Assembly: GCA_003112755.1 (NCBI GenBank)
Contig: BFBT01000001.1
Span: forward strand, 2,232,001 to 2,296,000
DNA: 64,000 nucleotides
Direction of reading: 5' to 3'
DNA from: Lawsonibacter asaccharolyticus
GTDB taxonomy: Bacteria > Bacillota > Clostridia > Oscillospirales > Oscillospiraceae
Position numbers and translations under genes: made by a program. The notes under the pieces were generated by a model, which saw only the letters and a list, made by a program, of their open reading frames with translations, did no database searches and was not told where the DNA came from. Numbering within the stretch: position 1 is the first letter of the stretch; every line of letters begins with the position of its first letter. Shown in pieces: positions 49,705-57,999 of the stretch.

Positions 49705-52641
49705 TCAGTCCAGTACGATATAGTCCAGGGAGACATAGCCGATAGCGGCCTGGCCGGACTGAGTGAGGTAGGAGACGTGGAGCCAGCCGTCTTCCGGCGG
49801 AGCGAGGAGGATGACCCTGCCTCCTTCCCGCAGATAGCCCACCACAGAGTGGGAGGTGCTGGGGCCGGAACGGACGTTCAGGCCGTTCTCCGCCCCGCGG
49901 ACGGTGCCGGCGGAGGCGGCGGTGTCGCAGAGGACCACAGCGCTGGTGCAGGCGTCCCCGCAGGAGGCGGTAATGGTGACGCTCACCTGCCCGCCGGTGG
50001 TGTTCAGGTTGGTGATGGTGCCGTCGCTGGTGACTGGCGCCACAGTGGGCACGCTGCTGGTCCAGACGACGGTGCCGGCGGCTCCCTCAGGGGAGAGCGT
50101 GGGGGTGAAGTGATAGCTGGAGCCGGCCTGGAGGGTCAGTTCGCCGGTGTCCAGGGTGATGCCCTCCACGGGGACAGCGGGCTCCTCCGGCTGGCTGGTC
50201 TGTCCCGGGTCCTCCGGCTGGTCCGGATCAGCAGTTTGGCCCGGGCCCTCTGCCTGGCCGGGGTCGGCGGTGCCGCCCGGCTGAGGGTCCTTCTCCGGCT
50301 GGACCAGGTCGCCGGGGTCCAGATCGGCAGGAGGCGTATAGTTGGACAGCTTATACAGCAGAGCGGCCATCTCAGCGCGGGTGAGGAAAGCCTGAGGATT
50401 CAGGTTGCCGTCGGTGTCGCCGCCCACGATCTGATAGGCCACCAGGGTGGCAGCGTGCTGGGCAGCCCAGTCGGAGAGGGAGGCGCGGTCGCCGAACTGA
50501 TCCAGAACGGTGAGAGCGCCGGGCTGGCAGGTGATGCCCAGGAGAGGCAGGGCCTGGTTCAGAATGGTGAAAGCCTGCTCCCGGGTGACATCAGAGGCGG
50601 GAGCCAGGGTGCCATCCCCCACGCCGGTGGCCAGACCGTTGGCCTGGGCCCAGGACACAGCGGTGTAGTAGTAGTCGGAGGGGGATACGTCAGTAAAGGA
50701 GGCGGGGGAGGTGACGGCCGGCTTACCCGCCGCGCCGTAGAGCATCAGCAGAAAGTCGCCCCGGCGGATGTGCAGGTCAGGGCCGAACTCAGTGTCCGAG
50801 ATGCCGCCCACCAGGCCGTTGGCATAGCAGTAGTCCACGGCGGTGTAGGCCCAGTGCCCCTCGGGCACGTCCTCGTGGGAGTTCTCCAGGGAGACCATGA
50901 TGGTCTGGCTCTGCCCGCCGGCAGAGGCGGTGAGGGTTCCGGAGGCGCCCCCGGGGCCCTCAGCGGTGAACAGTCCGTCCTCGGTGATGGAGCCGATGCT
51001 GCCCTCCACCGTCCAGGAGATGGCTCCCACGTCCCGCATGGCAGCCCGGGACCAGTAGGTACCCTGGGCAGTGAGCTGGACCTGGTCTCCAGGCTCCAGG
51101 GTGAGGGAGGTGAGGGCGTCGGTGCTGTTCTCCCGGGAGACGGTGAGGCCGGTGAGATGGTCCACTACGTGGATCTGGGCGGTGCCCTCCACATCCAGAT
51201 CCGGGGACCAGAGCTCCAGGGTATCGGTGCCCGCGTCACTGCCGGCGGTGTAGATGTTGTCCTCCACCCGGCCCAGGTCGTCCAGGGAGGAGATCTCCAC
51301 CTCGCCTGGGTCATCCCGAAGGATGTTCAGACCGCTGTCCAGCACGGCCGTCTCCCCCAGGTCCACAGAGGTGCCGGTGAGGACCACCAGCCCGTCATTT
51401 TTCAGCACCAGCCGGTCCGGATCGCCGTCACCCTCATCCCGGGAGACCAGGAGCAGGTAGGTGGCGCAGGCCCGGGGCTTGCCATCGGAGGGGATGTTGA
51501 CGATGGAGGGGCCCTCTTGGCCGGGGACCCAGACACTGATGGCGGTGGAGCCGCCGCCGTCCAGGTTGACCGCCCAGACGCAGCCCTGGGAGAGCATCTC
51601 CTCCGCCAGATCCAGCTGGCTCAGTCCGCCGGAGTAGCCGCTCCTGCGGCCGTCCACAGCGTACAGGACCAGGGTGCCGTCCTCCCGCACGCCCAGGGCG
51701 GAGCGGGGGTCGCGGCCCTTTTCCACATAGGTCCAGGCAGTGGAGTCAGTGATCTGTCCGTCCCGGACCATCACATCGCCCACGCCGCTGGCCCACTGGG
51801 CGTCCTCGAGGGTGGAGGAGGTGCAGTCGGTGTGGAGGGTGACCCGGTCGCCCACCTGGAAGCTCTGGAATACGGACTCCAGGCCGCCGGCGTCGGCGGC
51901 AGTCAATATGTACTCGTTCTCGCCAATGACCACTGAGGTGTCGGTGCGGAGCAGCTCAGTGACCTCCAATTCCAGACGGCCGGAGACGGAGAGGGTGTCG
52001 TCGGGATCGGTCAGCTCCATGCGCACCATCCAGCCGGGGGTGCTGGTGTGGGTGGAGACGGTGGAAAAATCGTAGTTGAACAGGTAGAGCCCGCCGGAGT
52101 CGGCCCGGTATTTGTTCAGGTGGGTCAGAACGGTCTGGCCTCCGGTGGACTCGTTGGTGAGGGTGAGGGTGACCTGGGGCTGCTCTACCAGCTCCACCTC
52201 ACCGTCGGTGATGACCACGGCGGCCTCGGCCTCCGGGCTGGATTTATAAATGCCGTCCTCAATGGAGATGCCCAGAGGCACACCGGTGGAGGGAGCAAAG
52301 AAGTCGGTATTGATGGCGCCCAGCACGTGGTAGCCCAGGCTCTGGGCATAGCTGACCGCCAGATTGATGGAGCCGGCCCCGTAGGCGGTGCCGGATGCCT
52401 GGAGGAAGATGGGCTCCACCTCCCGGCTGTCCGGAGAGAGTTCCAGGGAGAAGCTCTCCACCCGGCCCGCGGCGGAGTGGCTGGTGATGGTGTTGGAATA
52501 GGTCAGGCCGTCAGCCAGCTCCCGGGTGGTGCGCAGCTGGGGGGAGCCTGCGGCGGCGTAGGCCGAGGGCAGTGCCAGCAGCAGCGCCAGCGTCAAGGCG
52601 GTGAGGCGGCGGGCAGCTTGGGTGAAATGACGATGTTTCAT
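49705..52641 (-). CDS. SLH-domain phosphodiester glycosidase (NAGPA-type) surface protein
   Basis: A 978-residue exported protein. Signal peptide 1-30 (LLLALPSAYAAAG). About 55-405: phosphodiester glycosidase domain, with GAINTDFFAPSTGVPLGISI, DPRSALGVREDGTLVLYAVD and NLDGGGSTAISVWVPG. About 405-580: beta-rich, possibly Ig-like. About 590-760: three SLH repeats (GHWAYTAVDYCYANGLVGGI; DYYYTAVSWAQANGLATGVG; DWAAQHAATLVAYQIVGGDT). About 775-830: Pro/Glu/Asp/Gln linker repeats. About 830-905: BIG2-like domain. About 915-978: SH3 domain (NGLNVRSGPSTSHSVVGYLR). SLH repeats bind pyruvylated wall polymer; the matching pyruvyltransferase gene lies 5 kb away. The enzyme would remove N-acetylglucosamine-type caps from phosphodiesters; substrate unknown. 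Confidence 0.9.
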   Translation of the reverse strand: MKHRHFTQAARRLTALTLALLLALPSAYAAAGSPQLRTTRELADGLTYSNTITSHSAAGRVESFSLELSPDSREVEPIFLQASGTAYGAGSINLAVSYAQSLGYHVLGAINTDFFAPSTGVPLGISIEDGIYKSSPEAEAAVVITDGEVELVEQPQVTLTLTNESTGGQTVLTHLNKYRADSGGLYLFNYDFSTVSTHTSTPGWMVRMELTDPDDTLSVSGRLELEVTELLRTDTSVVIGENEYILTAADAGGLESVFQSFQVGDRVTLHTDCTSSTLEDAQWASGVGDVMVRDGQITDSTAWTYVEKGRDPRSALGVREDGTLVLYAVDGRRSGYSGGLSQLDLAEEMLSQGCVWAVNLDGGGSTAISVWVPGQEGPSIVNIPSDGKPRACATYLLLVSRDEGDGDPDRLVLKNDGLVVLTGTSVDLGETAVLDSGLNILRDDPGEVEISSLDDLGRVEDNIYTAGSDAGTDTLELWSPDLDVEGTAQIHVVDHLTGLTVSRENSTDALTSLTLEPGDQVQLTAQGTYWSRAAMRDVGAISWTVEGSIGSITEDGLFTAEGPGGASGTLTASAGGQSQTIMVSLENSHEDVPEGHWAYTAVDYCYANGLVGGISDTEFGPDLHIRRGDFLLMLYGAAGKPAVTSPASFTDVSPSDYYYTAVSWAQANGLATGVGDGTLAPASDVTREQAFTILNQALPLLGITCQPGALTVLDQFGDRASLSDWAAQHAATLVAYQIVGGDTDGNLNPQAFLTRAEMAALLYKLSNYTPPADLDPGDLVQPEKDPQPGGTADPGQAEGPGQTADPDQPEDPGQTSQPEEPAVPVEGITLDTGELTLQAGSSYHFTPTLSPEGAAGTVVWTSSVPTVAPVTSDGTITNLNTTGGQVSVTITASCGDACTSAVVLCDTAASAGTVRGAENGLNVRSGPSTSHSVVGYLREGGRVILLAPPEDGWLHVSYLTQSGQAAIGYVSLDYIVLD

Positions 52642-52788
52642 GGATACTCCTTTTCACATGGTTAGGACAGGTGGTGGGGACAGCAAAACTAATTCCTTAT
52701 TATAGCAGTGGAGCAGGGCACTTTCAATGGAAAAAAGTGTACAGATTTCGGGAAAATGTGAACATCCTATGAACACACGGGCCAACGG

Positions 52789-52817
52789 TTGAAAAAGTCG
52801 GAGGGGTGGTGTAAAAT
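52789..52817 (+). promoter_or_regulatory. Promoter of the cell-surface operon
   Basis: TTGAAA at 52789-52794, 17-bp spacer, TAAAAT at 52812-52817, 38 bp before the murJ-like start. Confidence 0.8.
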
Positions 52818-52854
52818 AAAACGATTTTATTGGGGATCCATAGGAGGTGGCGCG

Positions 52855-54414
52855 ATGGAGGAGCGGCAGGACCATGCCACACGGACCATCAGCATCGTGA
52901 TGATCATCGCCCTGGTGGGCAAGGTGCTGGGGCTGTACCGGGACCATCTGCTGGCGGTTTACTACGGGACGGGGATGGCGGCTAACGCCTTCAATACAGC
53001 CAGCCGGATCCCCAGGGTGTTTTTTGACGCGGTGTTCGCCTCCGCTATCTCGGCCTGCTTTATCCCGGTGTTCAGCGAGTATCTCACCCGGAAGGGGCGG
53101 GAGCCGGCCTTCCGCTTCGCGGGCTGCTTCATCACCGTGATGGGGCTGCTCTCTGCGGTCCTTTCGGTGCTGGGCATCCTGTTCGCGGGGCCCCTGGTCA
53201 GCCTGTTTGCCGACGGATATGATGCCCAGACGGCGGAGCTGGCCGTCTCCCTCACCCGGGTGATGTTCCCCACGGTGCTGTTCACCGGGGTGGCCTTCTC
53301 CTTTGTGGGAGTGCTCCAGTCCCTGGGGGAGTTCAATGTCCCTGCCCTGATCAGCGTGGTGTCCAACCTGGTCATCATTCTCTATTACCTGACGCTGGAC
53401 CAGCAGTTCGGCATCTACGGCCTGGCCGTTGCCTTTCTGGTGGGCTGGTTCCTCCAGGCGGCGGTCCAGGTGCCCTCACTGCGCCGGCTGGGCTTCCGCT
53501 ACCGGCCGGGACTGGAGCCGCGCTCCGAGGGGATGCGGAAGGTCTTTGCCCTGATGCTGCCAGTGATGGTCTCCACCTGGGTGCAGCCCATCAACCTGAC
53601 TATCAACTCCAAGTTCGGGTCCCGACTGTACGAGGGGGCCGGAGTGTCCGCCATCGAGTTTTCCACCAACTTGTATCTGGTGATCGCCGGGGTGTTCGTC
53701 CTGTCCGTCACCAATGTGATCTTTCCCAAGCTGTCCCGCCTCACCGGCCGGGAGCAGGAGGGGGAGTTCCGGGAGACGCTGCGGACCACCCTGCACGGCT
53801 GTCTGTTCTTCGTCCTGCCCATGTCGGCGGGGTTGATGGTGCTCTCCCGCCCGCTGATCTCCTTTATTTATGGAGGAGGCGCTTTTGATGATTTTTCCGT
53901 CTCCATCACCTCCCAGGGACTATTCTGGGTCTCGCTGGGGATGACGGGATACGCGGTCCAGAATATCCTCAGCCGGGCCTACTTCGCCCGGCAGAAGGGG
54001 AAGGTGCCCCTGGCGGCCGGTGCGGCCTCCATCCTGGTCAATGTCCTGCTGTGCATGGCGCTGGCCCAGAGGATGGGGGTGGCTGGTCTGGCCCTCTCCT
54101 CCGCTGTATCCTCCACCGTCTACGCCCTGTTGCTGGACATCCCCCTGGAGCTGCGGGGGGAGGGGGTCCTCAGCCGGAGTTTCCTGCTGGACCTGGGGAA
54201 GATGGCGCTGGCCACCGCGCTGATGGCGGTGGGCGCCTGGGCGGTGGCCGGCCTGATAGAGGGCCTGCTGCCCGGCAAGGCGGGGGAGCTGCTCACCCTG
54301 GGGGCTTCGGCGGCGGCTGGTGTGGCCGTCTACTTCCCGGCGGCGGTGCTGCTGAGATTGGACGAGGGGCAGCTGGCCCTGAAGATGGTGAAACGAGTGT
54401 GGAAACGAGGCTGA
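52855..54414 (+). CDS. murJ: MurJ/MviN-type lipid flippase
   Basis: A 519-residue protein of the MOP superfamily with about 14 membrane segments. Conserved runs: ALVGKVLGLYRDHLLAVYYG, GMAANAFNTASRIPRVFFDA, AISACFIPVFSEYLTRKG, VMFPTVLFTGVAFSFVGVLQ. MurJ flips lipid II across the membrane; in this context it may instead flip a wall-polymer intermediate, and a second murJ elsewhere is possible. ATG 52855 follows ATAGGAGG. First gene of the operon; the ligase gene starts 4 bp after its stop. Confidence 0.92.
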   Translation: MEERQDHATRTISIVMIIALVGKVLGLYRDHLLAVYYGTGMAANAFNTASRIPRVFFDAVFASAISACFIPVFSEYLTRKGREPAFRFAGCFITVMGLLSAVLSVLGILFAGPLVSLFADGYDAQTAELAVSLTRVMFPTVLFTGVAFSFVGVLQSLGEFNVPALISVVSNLVIILYYLTLDQQFGIYGLAVAFLVGWFLQAAVQVPSLRRLGFRYRPGLEPRSEGMRKVFALMLPVMVSTWVQPINLTINSKFGSRLYEGAGVSAIEFSTNLYLVIAGVFVLSVTNVIFPKLSRLTGREQEGEFRETLRTTLHGCLFFVLPMSAGLMVLSRPLISFIYGGGAFDDFSVSITSQGLFWVSLGMTGYAVQNILSRAYFARQKGKVPLAAGAASILVNVLLCMALAQRMGVAGLALSSAVSSTVYALLLDIPLELRGEGVLSRSFLLDLGKMALATALMAVGAWAVAGLIEGLLPGKAGELLTLGASAAAGVAVYFPAAVLLRLDEGQLALKMVKRVWKRG

Positions 54415-54418
54415 TGCA

Positions 54419-55867
54419 ATGAATCGAGCGATAGAGATCTGGAACAGCAGCATACTGGGGCGGGTGCTCACCGCCATCTGTCTGTGGTTCAGCGGACAGT
54501 GGCAGAGAAGTCGGGTGGTCCGGGCCTTCGTGGCCCCAATGGCGGGCCGGCAGGCGGCGGAATCCAGTGTCTTTTTCCGACTGTGGGACCTGATCCGGGG
54601 CGGGCTGTGCGCCCTGTACCGCAGGCTGGGACTGGAGCGCCTGTTCGGGGGGAGCATCTTTTTGTGCCTGACCCTCTGGTGTTCTGCGGCGGTGGTGCTG
54701 GCCCCCCTGCTGCCCACTATGGCGGTACTGGCTCTGGCGGCGGTGGCCTTCGCCTCCCTGGCACTGAATCTGGTCCGGGACCGGGCACGGCCCCTGGCCT
54801 ACTCCCCGGTCAACCGGTATATCCTGCTGTACGCGGCGGTGTATCTGGCGGCCACGGCCACCTCCGTCACGCCCCGGCAGAGCCTGTTCCCCGGCCTGCT
54901 GATGGTCTTTTTCATGGTCTTCGCCTTGGTGGTGGAGAACGCCGTGGACAGCTGGGAGCGGGCGGAACAGCTGGTGTTTCTCATGGTGCTGGCGGGAGGC
55001 GTGGTGGCTCTGCTGGGCGTGGGCCAGTATGTGCTGGGCGCCACGGGGGATGCCGCCTGGGTGGACAGCGACATGTTCTCCTCGGTCACCATCCGGGTCT
55101 ACTCCACCCTCCAGAACCCTAATGTGCTGGCCGAGTATCTGATTTTGATGATCTCCCTGGGCGGGGCGGCCCTGCTCACCGCCAAGGGGACCGGGAAACG
55201 GCTGGTGCTGCTGGCCTGCTGCGGGGTGATGTGCCTGTGCATGGTGCTCACCATGTCCCGCGGCGGCTGGCTGGGCCTGCTGATCGCGGGGATGATCTTT
55301 TTGGTGCTCCTCAACCCCCGGGTGCTGGTGCTGGCGCCGGTGGTGCTCCCAGTGGCGCTGGTGGCCCTCTACTTTGTGCTGCCGGATACCGTCATCAGCC
55401 GCTTCACCAGCATCGGAAACCTGGAGGACACCTCCACGTCCTACCGGGTGTCCATCTGGATGGGCACCATAGCCATGCTGAAGGACTACTGGCTGTGCGG
55501 CATCGGGCCGGGCACCGGGGCTTTCAATCTGGTCTACCCGGCATACAGCTACAATGCAGCCAATGCTCAGCACGCCCATAACCTCTTTTTGCAGATCATG
55601 TCGGACGGCGGCGTGGTGGCCCTGGTGGTGTTCCTGCTGATCATCTTCATTTTCTGCCGGGTGATCTGCTCGGCACTCTCCCGGAACCGGAGCTGGCGGG
55701 CCCGGTGCTATCTGGCCGGCGCCATCGGCGGCGTGGGCGGGTTCATGGCCCAGAGCATGACCGACTACACATTTTATAACTACAGGGTGGCCCTGCTCTT
55801 CTTCGCGGTGCTGGCCCTGGGAGCCAGCTTTGCCCGGCTGGCGGAACAGGAGGTGGAGGACCGGTGA
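54419..55867 (+). CDS. O-antigen ligase / Wzy-like membrane protein
   Basis: A 482-residue protein with 10-12 membrane segments. The Wzy_C pattern appears as YSTLQNPNVLAEYLILMISL, LTMSRGGWLGLLIAGMIF, the external loop with SYRVSIWMGTIAMLKDYWLC and GIGPGTGAFNLVYP, and NAQHAHNLFLQIMSDGGVVA (HxHN loop). Such enzymes polymerise or transfer glycans on lipid carriers outside the membrane. Its stop overlaps the GTG of the next gene, as expected for a tight operon. Probable role: assembly of the wall polymer. Confidence 0.9.
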   Translation: MNRAIEIWNSSILGRVLTAICLWFSGQWQRSRVVRAFVAPMAGRQAAESSVFFRLWDLIRGGLCALYRRLGLERLFGGSIFLCLTLWCSAAVVLAPLLPTMAVLALAAVAFASLALNLVRDRARPLAYSPVNRYILLYAAVYLAATATSVTPRQSLFPGLLMVFFMVFALVVENAVDSWERAEQLVFLMVLAGGVVALLGVGQYVLGATGDAAWVDSDMFSSVTIRVYSTLQNPNVLAEYLILMISLGGAALLTAKGTGKRLVLLACCGVMCLCMVLTMSRGGWLGLLIAGMIFLVLLNPRVLVLAPVVLPVALVALYFVLPDTVISRFTSIGNLEDTSTSYRVSIWMGTIAMLKDYWLCGIGPGTGAFNLVYPAYSYNAANAQHAHNLFLQIMSDGGVVALVVFLLIIFIFCRVICSALSRNRSWRARCYLAGAIGGVGGFMAQSMTDYTFYNYRVALLFFAVLALGASFARLAEQEVEDR

Positions 55868-56991
55868 ATACCATTTTACAGGTCATCAGTGACACCAATA
55901 TCGGCGGCGGCGGCCGCAGCCTGCTCAACTATCTGAGCTGTCAGGACCGCAGCCAGTTCCAGTCCCAGGTGGTGCTCCCACGGGGCAGCGCCCTGAAAGG
56001 ACCTGTAGAGGCGCTGGGGGTGCCGGTCCATGAGATCGACGCCATGGCGGACCGGTCCATGGATCTGTCGGCGGTGGCTCCCCTGCGCCGGGTCATCCGG
56101 GCGGTGGACCCGGATCTGGTCCACACCCACGGTTCCATGTCCGCACGGATGGCTGCCCGGCTGTGCGGCAAAAAGGTGATCTACACCAAGCACTGTGTCT
56201 TCCCCCTGGGGCGGGTGATGGGCAGCCCGGTGGGCCGTCTGGCGGGCCATGTGCTGGATGCCTGCCTGTCCGACGGGGCCATCGCAGTGAGCCCATCGGT
56301 GCGGGAGCTGCTGCTCCAGTCCGGCGTACCGGATCGGAAGATCCACGTGCTCTTCAACGGTGTGGCTCCCCTGGCGGCCCCTACGGAGGAGGAGCGGACC
56401 GCACTGCGGGCGGAGTACGGCTTTGGGCCGGAGGACTTCGTGGTGGGCATCCTGGCCCGGGTGGAGGAGTACAAGGGGCACAGCGTGCTGCTGGATGCGG
56501 CGGAGCAGCTGCTCAGTCAGGGCCGCCGGGTGAAGGTGCTGGTGGCCGGAGAGGGCAGGGCCGAGGCTGCCCTGCGGCTGCGGGCGGTGTCCTTCCCCCA
56601 GGGGACAGTGTTTTTTGCCGGCTTTATTGAGCGGGTGGAGCGGGCCCTGTGGGCCATGGACGCTCAGATCAACGCCTCCACCGAGAGCGAGGGGACCAGC
56701 CTCTCCCTGCTGGAGGGCATGAGCTTCGGCCTGCCCGCCGTGGTCAGCGATATCGGAGGCAACCCCCTGCTGATCCAGGACGGAGAGAACGGTCTGGTCT
56801 TCCCCAACCGGGACAGCCGGGCCCTGGCCGGCTGTGTGGCACGGCTGATGGATGACCCCGCCCTGCTGCGCAGGCTGGGAGAGGGAGCCAAACGGTCCTT
56901 TGAAGAAAACTATACCGGCGAGATCTTTGCCAAGCATGTGGAGGACGTCTACCGGGACGTCCTGAAAGGAGTATCTCATGGAACCAAATAA
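55864..56991 (+). CDS. Glycosyltransferase family 4
   Basis: A 375-residue GT-B enzyme. N-terminal domain: LQVISDTNIGGGGRSLLNYL and DLVHTHGSMSARMAARLCG. Central HVLFNGVAPLAAP; then GILARVEEYKGHSVLLDAAE, VLVAGEGRAEAALR and the nucleotide-sugar-binding NASTESEGTSLSLLEGMSFG with the EGxxxxxxE pattern, and LPAVVSDIGG. Starts with GTG inside the end of the ligase gene, and its 3' end overlaps the first DUF4330 gene by 14 nt. Cytoplasmic; adds a sugar to the polymer precursor, donor unknown. Confidence 0.93.
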   Translation: MNTILQVISDTNIGGGGRSLLNYLSCQDRSQFQSQVVLPRGSALKGPVEALGVPVHEIDAMADRSMDLSAVAPLRRVIRAVDPDLVHTHGSMSARMAARLCGKKVIYTKHCVFPLGRVMGSPVGRLAGHVLDACLSDGAIAVSPSVRELLLQSGVPDRKIHVLFNGVAPLAAPTEEERTALRAEYGFGPEDFVVGILARVEEYKGHSVLLDAAEQLLSQGRRVKVLVAGEGRAEAALRLRAVSFPQGTVFFAGFIERVERALWAMDAQINASTESEGTSLSLLEGMSFGLPAVVSDIGGNPLLIQDGENGLVFPNRDSRALAGCVARLMDDPALLRRLGEGAKRSFEENYTGEIFAKHVEDVYRDVLKGVSHGTK

Positions 56992-57487
56992 GCCGAAATT
57001 CCGCTTCCGACTGAACCTGTTTGACAGCATCGTCCTTGTACTGGCCCTGGCGGTGGGGGCATTCCTGGTGTGGAGCGCCATAAAGCCGGCGGCCGCACCG
57101 GCGGAAGGGGCCGTTTCCGCGGCAGGAACGGTGCAGTACACCATCCGATTTCAGAAGATGATCCAGGGAGTCAGCGAGCGGATCAAGCCCGGGGACCAGC
57201 TGGTGGACACCGTGAAGAACTACGAGCTGGGCACAGTGGTGTCTGTGGAGACAGTGCCGGCCCAGGCTCTGATCCAGGATCACGAGGACAAGGCCTTTGT
57301 CCTCGCCGGGATCGAGGGTTACGAGGACGCTTTGGTGACAGTGGAGGCCCCCTATACCGAGGGAGAGGACTCCCTCCTGCTGGGCGGAGGCTTCAAGCTG
57401 CGGGTGGGCGTGACCGCCTATGTCCGGGGCTCCGGCTATATGGGCAGCGGGCCCGTGGTTTCCATTGAGAGGGGGGAGCAGGGATGA
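56978..57487 (+). CDS. DUF4330 membrane-anchored protein (first copy)
   Basis: A 169-residue protein. One membrane helix near the N-terminus (LFDSIVLVLALAVGAFLVWS), a beta-rich domain with YTIRFQKMIQGVSERIKPGD, QLVDTVKNYELGTVVSVET, and a hydrophobic ending. It matches the DUF4330 pattern. Overlaps the glycosyltransferase gene at its start and the second DUF4330 gene by ATGA at its end. The family often lies with polysaccharide genes; role unknown. Confidence 0.85.
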   Translation: MEPNKPKFRFRLNLFDSIVLVLALAVGAFLVWSAIKPAAAPAEGAVSAAGTVQYTIRFQKMIQGVSERIKPGDQLVDTVKNYELGTVVSVETVPAQALIQDHEDKAFVLAGIEGYEDALVTVEAPYTEGEDSLLLGGGFKLRVGVTAYVRGSGYMGSGPVVSIERGEQG

Positions 57488-57984
57488 AAAAGATCATCGA
57501 CCGCAACGGCCGCCTGTTCGGCTTCATCAGCGTCATCGACCTGCTGGTCATCGTAGTGGTGGCGGTGATGGGCTTTGCCCTGTACACCAAGAACACCCAG
57601 ATGGCCATCACCAGCACCAACACGGCGGACCAGACCATCACCTACCAGATCCTGGCCAGCGGGATACGGACCTATGTGGCCGAAGCAGTGCGGGAGGGCG
57701 ACCAGCTCTTTGACCCGGACCGGAGCAGCGGCGGCACCCTGGGCACCATCACCGACATCCAGCTCATGCCCGGCACCAAGCTGGCCGAGTTTGACGACGG
57801 CACCGTGGCGGCCGCCACGGTGGAGGATGGCGTGGACATGCTGATCACCGTAGAGGGCACCGGCCTGGTGAGCGAGTCGGGGCGCTATACCCTGAATCGG
57901 GTGTATGAGCTGGGGGTCAACTCCTCCCGGACCTTCTGCACAAAATACGCGGAGTTCATCGGCACAGTGACAGAGATTTTTTAA
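57484..57984 (+). CDS. DUF4330 membrane-anchored protein (second copy)
   Basis: A 166-residue paralogue of the preceding protein: NGRLFGFISVIDLLVIVVVA (membrane helix), then YQILASGIRTYVAEAVREGD, QLFDPDRSSGGTLGTITDIQ and a C-terminal YTLNRVYELGVNSSRTF strand. The two copies share layout but little sequence, so the duplication is old or they work as a heteromer. GTG/ATG overlap with the previous gene; 16 bp before the GT4-CsaB fusion. Confidence 0.85.
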   Translation: MKKIIDRNGRLFGFISVIDLLVIVVVAVMGFALYTKNTQMAITSTNTADQTITYQILASGIRTYVAEAVREGDQLFDPDRSSGGTLGTITDIQLMPGTKLAEFDDGTVAAATVEDGVDMLITVEGTGLVSESGRYTLNRVYELGVNSSRTFCTKYAEFIGTVTEIF

Positions 57985-57999
57985 AAAGGGGCGGCAGAC

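Noticed and set aside
49699..51936. 745-codon ORF on the plus strand
   Set aside because: Antisense shadow of the SLH glycosidase gene, a product of GC-rich codon use; no ribosome site and no recognisable domain.
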